From Azoarcus sp. CIB (GTDB taxonomy: Bacteria; Pseudomonadota; Gammaproteobacteria; Burkholderiales; Rhodocyclaceae): 64,000 nucleotides of DNA. Of the stretch, positions 45,340-53,403 are shown in pieces; positions within the stretch are counted from its first letter, which is position 1, and every line of letters begins with the position of its first letter. The translations under genes were made by a program, and so were the position numbers. Below the pieces are notes generated by a model. That model made no database searches and was not told the DNA's origin. It saw only the letters and a program-made list of their open reading frames with translations. The stretch is taken from the NCBI RefSeq assembly GCF_001190925.1, contig NZ_CP011072.1, forward strand, positions 4,712,001 through 4,776,000. The letters are read 5' to 3'.

Positions 45340-46568
45340 TGCGCTGCTACGTCGTCGGCGGCGCCGTGCGCGACCGCCTGCTTGGCCTGCCGGTGCAGGA
45401 CCGCGACTGGGTGGTGGTCGGCGCGACGCCCGAGGAGATGCTCGCGCGCGGTTTCCGCCCGGTCGGCAAGGACTTCCCCGTCTTCCTGCACCCGCAGACC
45501 AACGAGGAATACGCCCTCGCGCGCACCGAACGCAAGAGCGGGCGCGGCTACACCGGCTTCGTCGTGCATGCCTCGCCCGACGTCACGCTGGAGGACGACC
45601 TGCTGCGGCGCGACCTGACGATCAACGCGATCGCCGCGGACGAGGACGGCACGCTGATCGACCCCTATGGAGGCCAGGCCGATCTCGCCGCGCGCATCTT
45701 CCGCCACGTGAGCCCCGCGTTTGCCGAGGATCCGGTGCGCATCCTGCGGGTCGCGCGCTTCGCCGCGCGCTTCGGCGACTTCGGCGTGGAGCCGGAGACG
45801 CTGGCGCTGATGCGCGCGATGGTGGGCGACGGCGAGGTCGACCACCTCGTCCCCGAGCGGGTGTGGCAGGAGCTCGCGCGCGGGCTGATGGAAGCGCGCC
45901 CCTCGCGCATGCTGCGCGTACTGCGCGACTGCGGCGCGCTGGCGCGCATCCTGCCAGAAGTCGAGCGCCTGTTCGGCGTACCGCAACCGGTCGAACACCA
46001 CCCGGAGGTCGACACCGGCGAGCATGTGCTGCTGGTGCTCGACCACGCGGCGAAGACCCGGCAGCCGCTCGCCGTGCGCTGGGCCTGCCTGATGCACGAC
46101 CTCGGCAAGGGCGACACGCCCGCCGACATCCTGCCGCACCACTACGGCCACGAAGCGAAGAGCGCGACCCGCGCGCGCGCGGTGTCGGAGCGCCTGCGCG
46201 CGCCGGTCGAGTGCCGCGACCTCGCGGTGATCTTCGCGCGCGAGCACGGGATTCTTCACCAGGTCGAAAAGCTGCGCCCGGAAACCGTCGTCAAGGTGCT
46301 GGAGACGGTCGACGCCCTGCGCCGGCCCGAGCGCTTCGCCCTGCTGCTGGAAGCCGCGGCCTGCGACTATCACGGCCGTCCCGGCCGCGAGGCGCCTTAC
46401 CTCCGCGCGGAGCGCTGGCGTGCGGGGCTGGCCGCGATCCAGGGTGTGGATGCGGGCGCGATCGCGCGTGCCTGCGACGACAAGTCGCAGATCCCGCAGC
46501 GCGTGCATGCGGCGCGCGTCGCCGCGGTGAAGGCACTGGGCGGGCGGACTGCCGCCGCTGCGGGCTGA
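45339..46568 (+). CDS. cca: Multifunctional CCA tRNA nucleotidyltransferase
   Basis: The 409-residue class II enzyme adds or repairs the tRNA 3' CCA. The N-terminal nucleotidyltransferase has YVVGGAVRDRLLGL and the DRDWVVVG metal-binding pair. RRDLTINAIA and the EDPVRILRVARFAARF neck follow. The C-terminal HD domain (LMHDLGKGD near residue 252) gives phosphatase/phosphodiesterase activity as in E. coli. It is coupled to the upstream GST gene by a one-base overlap. Confidence 0.96.
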   Translation: MRCYVVGGAVRDRLLGLPVQDRDWVVVGATPEEMLARGFRPVGKDFPVFLHPQTNEEYALARTERKSGRGYTGFVVHASPDVTLEDDLLRRDLTINAIAADEDGTLIDPYGGQADLAARIFRHVSPAFAEDPVRILRVARFAARFGDFGVEPETLALMRAMVGDGEVDHLVPERVWQELARGLMEARPSRMLRVLRDCGALARILPEVERLFGVPQPVEHHPEVDTGEHVLLVLDHAAKTRQPLAVRWACLMHDLGKGDTPADILPHHYGHEAKSATRARAVSERLRAPVECRDLAVIFAREHGILHQVEKLRPETVVKVLETVDALRRPERFALLLEAAACDYHGRPGREAPYLRAERWRAGLAAIQGVDAGAIARACDDKSQIPQRVHAARVAAVKALGGRTAAAAG

Positions 46569-46607
46569 ATTCGCGCACCGCGGCACATCATTTGTCGCCG
46601 GCCCCGC

Positions 46608-46802
46608 TCACAGCGCCCGCAGGATTGCCCATGCCGCCAGCGACAGAAGGATGGTGCTGGTAAACGGCAGATGAAAGGCGCGGCCGAAGAGGCGAAAATG
46701 CAGGTCTCCGGGCAGGTGACCGAAGCGCAGCCGGGTCAGCCCCGGGCGGAACAGGCCGATAACCAGTACCATCAGCACGATCACGACGAGCCACTTCAAC
46801 AC
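46608..46802 (-). CDS. DUF2905 small membrane protein
   Basis: The 64-residue protein has two hydrophobic segments flanking the conserved RLRFGHLPGDLHFRLFGR, typical of the DUF2905 family of unknown function. A GTG start at 46802 has GGAG at a good distance; an ATG at 46847 would add 15 residues of uncertain value. It is convergent with cca and divergent from the alpha/beta hydrolase gene. Confidence 0.75.
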   Translation of the reverse strand: MLKWLVVIVLMVLVIGLFRPGLTRLRFGHLPGDLHFRLFGRAFHLPFTSTILLSLAAWAILRAL

Positions 46803-46883
46803 GCCCTGCTCCGGCAAATAAACGAACATTATCAACCCGCCAAGCAATTACGTGATGTCAGGTTGAGGACTGCACGGTCGCTC

Positions 46884-46903
46884 CCTCCCCTTGAAGGGGG
46901 AGG
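46884..46903. repeat. Short palindrome CCTCCCC/GGGGGAGG
   Basis: A 7-8 base perfect stem with a short TTGAA loop lies in the 238-base divergent gap 46803-47040. Palindromes of this look (CTCCCTCCCCTTGAAGGGGGAGG) recur in many bacterial genomes as small intergenic repeats; its copy number cannot be tested here. Confidence 0.45.
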
Positions 46904-47040
46904 AACAAGGAGTCCGAGCAGCCTTCATATTGCACGCGCAGCCGGGCCGGGCCAGCCCTCCACAAGATGACGCCAGGAATGAACGACTTCACTTCTCCCA
47001 CGATACCCCCAGCGACTCCCGTCGCACCGGAACTCCGCAC

Positions 47041-47847
47041 ATGAACACCAACCGTTTCGGCGACCTCGAAGTCCTCGCCTGCAGCCCGTCGGGCAAGCCG
47101 GCGTTCGCGACGCCCCTGCTCTTCATCCACGGCGCCTACACCGGCGCATGGTGCTGGGCCGAGCACTTCCTGCCCTATTTCGCCGACGCCGGCTACACCT
47201 GCTACGCCGTGTCGCTGTCAGGGCACGGCGGCAGCCGGCGGCGCGCGGTGCTCGACACGCTGTCGATCGACGACTACGTGCGCGACGTCGCCGAGGTCGT
47301 CTCCCGCCTGCCCGCGACGCCGGTGCTGATCGGCCACTCGATGGGCGGCATGGTCGTGCAGAAGTACCTCGAACGCGCCGGCGCACCCGCCGCGGTGCTG
47401 CTGTGCTCGGTGCCGCCGCAGGGGCTCATGGGTTCGGCGATCGGGCTGATGTTCAACAAGCCCAGCCTGGTCAACGACCTCAACAGCATGCTCAACGGCG
47501 GACATCCCGAGCCGGAGGGCCTGCGCGAAGCCCTCTTCCACCAGCCCGTCGACGACGACGCGCTGATGCGCTACTACCGCCAGTGCCAGCCGGAATCGCA
47601 TCGCGCGATCTGGGACATGACGCTGTTCAACCTCCCGCAGCCGGGACGCATGCACCGCCCGCCGATGCTGATCCTGGGCGCGGAGCACGACCACCTCATC
47701 CCGCCCGCGCAGGTGTCCATGACCGCCGCGATCTATGGCGAGCCCGCGCACATCTTTCCCGGCCTGGGACACGGCGTAATGCTGGAACGCGACTGGCGCC
47801 CGGTGGCCGACCACATCGCGGCGTGGCTTCCGACACAAATTGTTTGA
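47041..47847 (+). CDS. Alpha/beta hydrolase
   Basis: The 268-residue protein has the alpha/beta hydrolase order: oxyanion-hole FIHGAYTGAWCW near residue 28, nucleophile elbow GHSMGG near residue 99, acid in GAEHDHLIP near residue 219 and catalytic His in GLGHGVMLE near residue 244. The substrate is unknown; lipase/esterase or aromatic ring-cleavage hydrolase activity is possible. It appears monocistronic. Confidence 0.88.
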   Translation: MNTNRFGDLEVLACSPSGKPAFATPLLFIHGAYTGAWCWAEHFLPYFADAGYTCYAVSLSGHGGSRRRAVLDTLSIDDYVRDVAEVVSRLPATPVLIGHSMGGMVVQKYLERAGAPAAVLLCSVPPQGLMGSAIGLMFNKPSLVNDLNSMLNGGHPEPEGLREALFHQPVDDDALMRYYRQCQPESHRAIWDMTLFNLPQPGRMHRPPMLILGAEHDHLIPPAQVSMTAAIYGEPAHIFPGLGHGVMLERDWRPVADHIAAWLPTQIV

Positions 47848-48066
47848 TCGCCCACTGGAAATCGTCATCATTCCCATTCATGATGGAAGCGAGGGTGCGA
47901 GGAGGCACCCCCGACAGCCCCGCCACGGAACGTGATTCCGCGCCGTGCCGGAGTTGAAAACAAAGCGCAGGTCCGCACATACGGAGCAAGGGCTTCAGGA
48001 ATCGGACGCGGCTGCCGATAGTTCACCCAGGTAGCCGGATCACCCGAGCACGCAGCGGAGGCCAAA

Positions 48067-48276
48067 ATGGTGACGATCATGGACATGACGACGGGCAAGG
48101 CCATCGGGGAGCCGACGGAAGAGTACGGCGACGAGGTGCTCAACGCGAACTGGCTGCCGCCGCAGCCGGAAGTCGCGGCCGGGCTGCAGGAAGTCGAGCA
48201 CGCCGCGCACGACGCGCAGAAGCCGCCGATCGACGTCGAGCATTTCCTCGAAGCGGTGTACCGCTACCAGGAATGA
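48067..48276 (+). CDS. Small protein of unknown function
   Basis: The 69-residue acidic protein starts MVTIMDMTTGKAIGEPTEEY and ends in HFLEAVYRYQE. It has no signal peptide or membrane segment. A strong GGAGG ribosome binding site six bases before the ATG and normal codon usage support a real gene. I do not recognise a family. The 219-base gap before it holds a small GGGTGC/GCACCC hairpin (47893-47910) and no other gene. Confidence 0.65.
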   Translation: MVTIMDMTTGKAIGEPTEEYGDEVLNANWLPPQPEVAAGLQEVEHAAHDAQKPPIDVEHFLEAVYRYQE

Positions 48277-48282
48277 ACGACC

Positions 48283-48347
48283 CGGGTGTGCGCGCGAGGC
48301 CGCGCCGCACCGCCGGTCCGCGCGCAATGACGCGCGCCTGACACCCG
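48283..48347. terminator. Large interrupted hairpin between convergent genes
   Basis: CGGGTGT-GCGCGCG pairs with CGCGCGC-CTG-ACACCCG across a GC-rich loop. It lies just after the small gene and before the 3' end of the minus-strand methyltransferase, where a bidirectional terminator would be expected, but no T-tract follows. Confidence 0.4.
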
Positions 48348-48380
48348 CGCCGGGGAGCGCGGGCGGTGCACTGTGTGCCG

Positions 48381-49541
48381 CTACAGCGCGTGCAGGCGAT
48401 CGCCGCGCATGAAGCCCAGCAGCGGCTCGCCGATGCCGCGTCCCACCGCGAGCACCTTGAACAGCTCCCCCATCTCCTGCGGCGTCGTCAGGCGCTGCAC
48501 CGCGCGCGCCGCGCGGATGTAGTCCGCGCTCTCCTCCGGCCCGCGCCGCGCGAGACATTCCAGCACCCCGCAGTTGAACAGGAAGGCCGCTTGGTTCGTG
48601 TAGCCCATCACGTCCAGCCCGGCGTCGAACGACGCTTCCGCAACCGCGGTGAAATCGACGAAGGCGGTGATGTCGTTGAGCCCCGGCCACAGAAAGGGGT
48701 CAGGATGCGCGTTGTGGCGGTAGTAGCACAGCAGCGTCCCGCTCGAACGCGAAGGCAGGTAGTACTCGGCGCGCGGATAGCCGTAGTCGATCAGCAGCAG
48801 CGCACCGCATTCCAGCCGCGCGGCCCACTCGCCGATCCACGCGCGCGCCGCGAGGTTGATCTCGGTGACGTACTCGGCGCTGTCCGAGCGCGGCAGCTCG
48901 AGCGCGGCCGCTGCTTCGGCGACCGCGCCGGCGGCGGGCGAATCGGCCCAGCGCAGGATGCCCTCCTCGTCGACCGCGACGCCGCGCTCGAAAAGCGCAT
49001 CGCCGCGCGTGGCGACCACATGCACCGGCATCACATCGAGCACCTCGTTCGCGACGACGGCGCCGGCGAAGCGCTCGGGCAGCGTATCGAGCCACTTCAC
49101 GCGCGCCGCCAGATGCGGCACCTTCGCCGCCAGCGTGTCGAACTGGCGCTCGCGCAGCTCCCCCGAGACCTCGAGAATGCCGTAGCTTTCCGGCGCACAG
49201 CCGCGGCGCTCGAGTTCGAGCAGCAGGTCCGCGGCCAGCAGCCCCGTGCCGGCACCGACCTCGATCACATGGGGCGCGGACGCGCGCATCACCTGCTCGA
49301 CCTGCGCCGCGAGCGCCTGGCCGAACAGCGGCGTGAGCTCCGGCGAGGTGATGAAGTCGCCGCCGGGACCGAACTTTCGCGCTCCGCCGCTGTAATACCC
49401 GAGACCCGGCGCGTACAGCGCGAGCTCCATGTAGCGCGAGAACGGGATCCATCCGCCGGCTTCGGCGATGGCAGAAGTGATCGTGCGGAGCAGGCGCGTA
49501 CTCTGTTCGAGGGCGTCGGCGGAGGGTGCGGGCAGGGACAT
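48381..49541 (-). CDS. SAM-dependent methyltransferase, MidA/NDUFAF7 family
   Basis: The 386-residue protein has the DUF185 layout: IPFSRYMELALYAPGLGYY near residue 30, KFGPGGDFITSPELTPLFG and SAM-binding VIEVGAGTGLLAADLL near residue 93. LDTLP and VVANEVLDVMPV follow near residues 150-165. The eukaryotic homologue methylates an Arg of complex I subunit NDUFS2; the bacterial substrate is not established. The start at 49541 (MSLPAPSADALEQ) is chosen over an upstream ATG at 49607. It is divergent from the pteridine reductase gene. Confidence 0.9.
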   Translation of the reverse strand: MSLPAPSADALEQSTRLLRTITSAIAEAGGWIPFSRYMELALYAPGLGYYSGGARKFGPGGDFITSPELTPLFGQALAAQVEQVMRASAPHVIEVGAGTGLLAADLLLELERRGCAPESYGILEVSGELRERQFDTLAAKVPHLAARVKWLDTLPERFAGAVVANEVLDVMPVHVVATRGDALFERGVAVDEEGILRWADSPAAGAVAEAAAALELPRSDSAEYVTEINLAARAWIGEWAARLECGALLLIDYGYPRAEYYLPSRSSGTLLCYYRHNAHPDPFLWPGLNDITAFVDFTAVAEASFDAGLDVMGYTNQAAFLFNCGVLECLARRGPEESADYIRAARAVQRLTTPQEMGELFKVLAVGRGIGEPLLGFMRGDRLHAL

Positions 49542-49650
49542 GGGCGACGGGCAGCGGAAAACGCGTATTCTAACCCCCGCCGCACGGCCGGCCCCGCGCG
49601 CGGCCACGGACGATCACGCATACAAGAATGAATCACGGACCACCCCAACG

Positions 49651-50397
49651 ATGGACATGCAGGACACTCCCGTCATCCTCATCACCGGCGCCGCGCGGCG
49701 CGTCGGCGCCGAAATCGCGCGCACGCTGCACGCCGCGGGCGCAAACGTCGTGCTGCATTACCGCAGTTCGGCCGGCGACGCCGACGCGCTCGCCGACGCA
49801 CTGAACCGTGTACGCCCCGGATCGGCCTGGACGGCGCATGCCGACCTCAGGGACGACGGCGCCCCCGAGGCGCTGGCCGACGCGGTGCTGACGCGCCACG
49901 GCCGCCTCGACGCGCTGGTGAACAACGCGTCGAGCTTCTTCCCGACGCCGCTCGGCACGATAGATGCCACCGCGTGGAGCGACCTGATCGGCTCCAACCT
50001 GAAGGGGCCGCTATTCCTGTCGCAGGCCCTCGCCCCGGCGCTGCGCAAGGCACGCGGCGCGATCGTGAATATCGTCGACATCCACGCCGAGCGCCCCCTG
50101 CGCCACTACCCGCTGTACTGCGCCGCCAAGGCCGGGCTGCTGGGCCTGACGAAGGCGCTTGCGGTGGAGCTTGCCCCGGAGGTGCGCGTGAACGGCGTGT
50201 CGCCGGGCGCCGTGGACTGGCCCGAGAACGGCCAGATCGCCCCCGCGGAGCAGGACGCGATCGTGCGTCACACGCTGCTCGGCCGCGCCGGCAGCCCCGC
50301 AGACATCGCCCGCACCGTGCGCTTCCTGGTGTTCGACGCGACCTACGTCACCGGTCAGATCCTCGCCGTCGACGGTGGGCGCAGCGCGCATCTCTGA
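49651..50397 (+). CDS. folM: Pteridine reductase (SDR family)
   Basis: The 248-residue short-chain dehydrogenase has [14 protein letters not shown] at residues 11-24; the Arg after TGAAR and the HYRSS segment are typical of pteridine reductases, which bind [16 protein letters not shown] and the catalytic [10 protein letters not shown] (Tyr-x3-Lys) follow. It reduces dihydrobiopterin/dihydrofolate-type pterins. Its neighbour ttcA begins 53 bases later. Confidence 0.87.
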   Translation: MDMQDTPVILITGAARRVGAEIARTLHAAGANVVLHYRSSAGDADALADALNRVRPGSAWTAHADLRDDGAPEALADAVLTRHGRLDALVNNASSFFPTPLGTIDATAWSDLIGSNLKGPLFLSQALAPALRKARGAIVNIVDIHAERPLRHYPLYCAAKAGLLGLTKALAVELAPEVRVNGVSPGAVDWPENGQIAPAEQDAIVRHTLLGRAGSPADIARTVRFLVFDATYVTGQILAVDGGRSAHL

Positions 50398-50414
50398 TCC
50401 ACTGCGCCGAAAGG

Positions 50415-50420
50415 TATAAT
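50415..50420 (+). promoter_or_regulatory. Candidate -10 box upstream of ttcA
   Basis: TATAAT lies 30 bases before the ttcA GTG, within the 53-base gap after folM. The -35 region is not convincing. Confidence 0.35.
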
Positions 50421-50450
50421 TCCGCTCGTTTTTCTTGCAGGACTCCCGCC

Positions 50451-51401
50451 GTGAACGCCCCCGCCGCTGCCGCCGAGGCAGCACCCCCGCCCCCGCACGC
50501 CAACTCCGCCGCTGCGGACGACAGCCGTTTCTCCAACACCTTCCTGCGCCTGAAGAAGAAGCTCGAGCGCGGCGTCGGCAAGGCGATCGGCGACTTCAAC
50601 ATGATCGGCGAAGGCGACACCGTGCTGGTGTGCGTGTCGGGCGGCAAGGACTCCTACACGCTGCTGTCCTGCCTGATGGCGCTGCGCGAGCGCGCACCGG
50701 TGAATTTCCGCATCGTCGCGATGAACCTGGACCAGAAGCAGCCGGGCTTTCCCGCCGACGTGCTGCCGGCCTACTTCGAGTCGATCGGCATCGAGTACCG
50801 CATCGTCACCGAGGACACCTACTCGATCGTCAGGGACAAGATCCCCGAGGGCAAGACCACCTGCTCGCTGTGTTCGCGCCTGCGTCGCGGCATCATCTAC
50901 CGCGTTGCCAAGGAGATCGGCGCGACGCGCATCGCGCTCGGGCACCACCGCGACGACATGATCGAGACGCTGTTCCTCAACATGTTCTTCGGCGGCAAGC
51001 TGAAATCCATGCCGCCCAAGCTCGTCAGCGACAACGGCGAGCACGTCGTGATCCGCCCGCTGGCCTACTGCACCGAGGCCGAGATCGCCCGCTTCGCGCG
51101 CACGATGGACTTCCCCATCATCCCGTGCAATCTGTGCGGCTCCCAGGAAAACGCGCAGAGGAAGCAGATCAAGACCATGCTGCAGGGCTGGGCGCGCGAG
51201 TTCCCGGGGCGCATCGAGTCGATCGCGACGGCGATGAGCCAGGTCGTGCCCTCGCACCTCGCGGACAGTGCGCTGTTCGATTTCCCCAATCTCACGCGCG
51301 ACACGCCGGTCGCCGAGGGCGACATCGCCTTCGACCGCCCCGAACTGCCGTCGCAGAGCCGTGTCATTCCCATCGTGAGTGAATTCACGGACGAGGACTG
51401 A
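50451..51401 (+). CDS. ttcA: tRNA 2-thiocytidine(32) synthetase TtcA
   Basis: The 316-residue PP-loop ATPase thiolates C32 of certain tRNAs using an Fe-S cluster. The PP-loop [10 protein letters not shown] is near residue 62, CSLCSR (CxxC) near residue 139, [16 protein letters not shown] near residue 163 and CNLCGSQ (second CxxC) near residue 225. The GTG start at 50451 gives an Ala/Pro-rich N-terminal extension of about 25 residues; AGGA lies nine bases upstream. Confidence 0.95.
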   Translation: MNAPAAAAEAAPPPPHANSAAADDSRFSNTFLRLKKKLERGVGKAIGDFNMIGEGDTVLVCVSGGKDSYTLLSCLMALRERAPVNFRIVAMNLDQKQPGFPADVLPAYFESIGIEYRIVTEDTYSIVRDKIPEGKTTCSLCSRLRRGIIYRVAKEIGATRIALGHHRDDMIETLFLNMFFGGKLKSMPPKLVSDNGEHVVIRPLAYCTEAEIARFARTMDFPIIPCNLCGSQENAQRKQIKTMLQGWAREFPGRIESIATAMSQVVPSHLADSALFDFPNLTRDTPVAEGDIAFDRPELPSQSRVIPIVSEFTDED

Positions 51402-51527
51402 GCGTTCATGCCGGTGGCTTGCGTCGCCGGCGCCATTTGACGATCATTTCCAGATTCCGCGATTTCCCCTTCAGCATCGCCCGGCAGCACCCCCCGGCCG
51501 GCCCGCAACTGCAACGGAACCCCGGTC

Positions 51528-52379
51528 ATGACCCAGCCGAACAACGTCTGCGTCCTCGTCGCCGAAATACCCGGAGCCGACCGTATCGCCGACGCCCTCG
51601 ACGCTGCCGAGGCACGGCGCGCGCTGGAGCGCTGCATGCACCGCATCGACCTCGCGATCGAAGCCAACGGCGGTACGGCGCAGCGGCGCGGCGCGGCCCG
51701 CGTCTGCGCGACATTTCCGCGCGGCGACGAGGCCGTGCTCTCCGCTTGCGAGATGTTCGACCGCGTGCAGAGCCTGCCCCCGCTGCGCGGCCTGCGCATG
51801 ACGATCTGCGTCGGCCTGCACTGCGGCGCCGGTGCCGACGAAGCCGAACTCGGCGCCACGCGTCTGGCGGAAACGGCCAAGCCTGGGCACGCGCTCGCAA
51901 GCGAGGCCGTCGTCATGCAACTTTCGCCCACCGGGCGGCAGTTCGTCGCCGCCTCGCCCTCGCACAACCCCGCCCTCGCCGGCCTGGGCTGGACCGCCTT
52001 CGCGGTGGCGCGCCAGCCCGCCACCGCCGCCTCGGTTCCGGTCGACCGACGGATCGAGCAGCGTGTGCGCATCCGCCACGGCCAGAACACCCTGTTCGTG
52101 GATGAAACGCGCCCGGTCGTGCTTCTCGGACGCGAACTCGGCAACGACGTCGTGATCGCGGACCCGCGCGCGTCGCGCCAGCATGCCCGTATCGAACGCC
52201 GCCGCGAGGGTTTCGTGCTGATCGACCAGAGCACCAACGGCACCTTCCTCGCCGACGACAGCGGCAACGAGAGCTGTATCAAGGGCGCCGAACTCGTGCT
52301 CGCGGGCAGCGGGCGCATCGGCTGCGGCTTCTCGGCGAACGAGGTCGAGCGCGAGCTGGTGTTCATCGACATCGTCTGA
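51528..52379 (+). CDS. Cyclase-homology + FHA domain protein
   Basis: The N-terminal ~165 of 283 residues resemble a class III adenylate/guanylate cyclase fold (VCVLVAEIPGADRI at the start, ATFPRGDEAVLSACEM, MTICVGLHCGAG), but the metal-binding Asp positions are replaced (Glu in VAEIPG; no GD in the RRGAARVCATF strand), so activity is doubtful. The C-terminal ~90 residues form an FHA domain (LLGRELGNDVVI, ASRQHARIE and STNGTFL), which binds phosphothreonine. It probably acts as a phospho-dependent adaptor; no Ser/Thr kinase is in the window. Confidence 0.78.
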   Translation: MTQPNNVCVLVAEIPGADRIADALDAAEARRALERCMHRIDLAIEANGGTAQRRGAARVCATFPRGDEAVLSACEMFDRVQSLPPLRGLRMTICVGLHCGAGADEAELGATRLAETAKPGHALASEAVVMQLSPTGRQFVAASPSHNPALAGLGWTAFAVARQPATAASVPVDRRIEQRVRIRHGQNTLFVDETRPVVLLGRELGNDVVIADPRASRQHARIERRREGFVLIDQSTNGTFLADDSGNESCIKGAELVLAGSGRIGCGFSANEVERELVFIDIV

Positions 52380-52461
52380 TGCGCCACGCCGAAATGGATG
52401 TAACGCCCGACGGGACGGGATGCGGTCTCGCGGGAACGGAGGTGTGGGAGCGGCATCGCGG

Positions 52462-52881
52462 ATGAGCGTCCTGTCGCTGCTCGACCCCGGCCCCGACGCC
52501 GGGCTGGTCGCCCTCTTCGTGTCGAGCTTCCTCTCCGCGACGCTGCTGCCGGGCGGCTCGGAGCTGGTGCTCGCCGGCGTGCTGAGCCTGCGCCCGGAAC
52601 AGCTCGTGCCCGCCCTGACGCTCGCGACGCTCGGCAACACACTGGGCGGCATGAGCACCTGGGGCCTTGCGCGCCTGCTGCCCCGGCGCGCCGACACCAC
52701 CCGCCTCGACTGGGTGCGCCGGCATGGCGCACCAGTGCTGCTGCTCTCCTGGGCGCCCGTCGTCGGCGACGCGCTGTGCGCCGCCGCCGGCTGGCTGCGC
52801 CTGCCGTGGCTGCCCTGCCTGCTGTGGATGGGCGTGGGCAAGCTGCTACGCTACGCGCTCATCGCCTTTTCCGTCACCTGA
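52462..52881 (+). CDS. YqaA-like SNARE-associated (DedA superfamily) membrane protein
   Basis: The 139-residue inner-membrane protein has LFVSSFLSATLLPGGSELVL near residue 15, GNTLGGMSTWGLARLLPRR near residue 53 and two more hydrophobic segments. These match small YqaA/DedA-superfamily proteins, implicated in lipid flipping and membrane homeostasis. The start at 52462 has GGGAGCGG upstream. It is followed 16 bases later by the RidA-like gene. Confidence 0.82.
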   Translation: MSVLSLLDPGPDAGLVALFVSSFLSATLLPGGSELVLAGVLSLRPEQLVPALTLATLGNTLGGMSTWGLARLLPRRADTTRLDWVRRHGAPVLLLSWAPVVGDALCAAAGWLRLPWLPCLLWMGVGKLLRYALIAFSVT

Positions 52882-52897
52882 TCGCCTTCCTGCCCCC

Positions 52898-53257
52898 ATG
52901 AACATTCAGCGCCTGGGCACCACCGCCCGCTATTCCGACATCGTCATCCACAACGGCACCGCGTGGATCGTCGAGGTCCCCGCCACCGACGACGCCGACG
53001 CCGCGACACAGACCGGCGAGATCCTCGCGAGCCTCGACACGCTGCTGGCCCGCGCCGGAAGCAGCCGCGAACGCCTGCTGTCGGCGACGATCTACCTCAT
53101 CGACATGGCCGACTACGATGCCATGAACGCGGTGTGGGACGCCTGGCTGCCCCCCGGCACGGCCCCGTCGCGCGCCTGCGTGCAGGTCGCGGGGCTCGCC
53201 CGCCCGGGCTGGCGCGTGGAGATCGCGGTCGTCGCTGCCAGCGCGCGCGCCGACTGA
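52898..53257 (+). CDS. RidA/YjgF-family protein
   Basis: The 119-residue trimeric-fold protein has YSDIVIHNGTAWIV near residue 12, LLSATIYLIDMADYDAMNAVWDAW and APSRACVQVAGL, whose Arg binds the carboxylate of 2-aminoacrylate-type enamines in RidA. The final VEIAVVA is conserved. It may deaminate reactive imines, for example those made by PLP enzymes. It lacks a strong ribosome binding site and may be coupled to the upstream gene. Confidence 0.88.
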   Translation: MNIQRLGTTARYSDIVIHNGTAWIVEVPATDDADAATQTGEILASLDTLLARAGSSRERLLSATIYLIDMADYDAMNAVWDAWLPPGTAPSRACVQVAGLARPGWRVEIAVVAASARAD

Positions 53258-53403
53258 ACTTTCGCCCCCGCAGCTGTCCGACAACAGTCTCAACCTGCAG
53301 AAAAATCAAGACCCTACGCGCCTCAAGGACTTAAAGCGCGCGTCTATTGCACTGCAGTAAGTTACAATTTGCGGTTCACTGCCGTCCGGTACCGGAACAT
53401 CTC

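Noticed and set aside
46884-46903. Palindrome as a transcription terminator of the hydrolase or DUF2905 gene
   Set aside because: It sits upstream of both divergent genes, not downstream, and has no T-tract.
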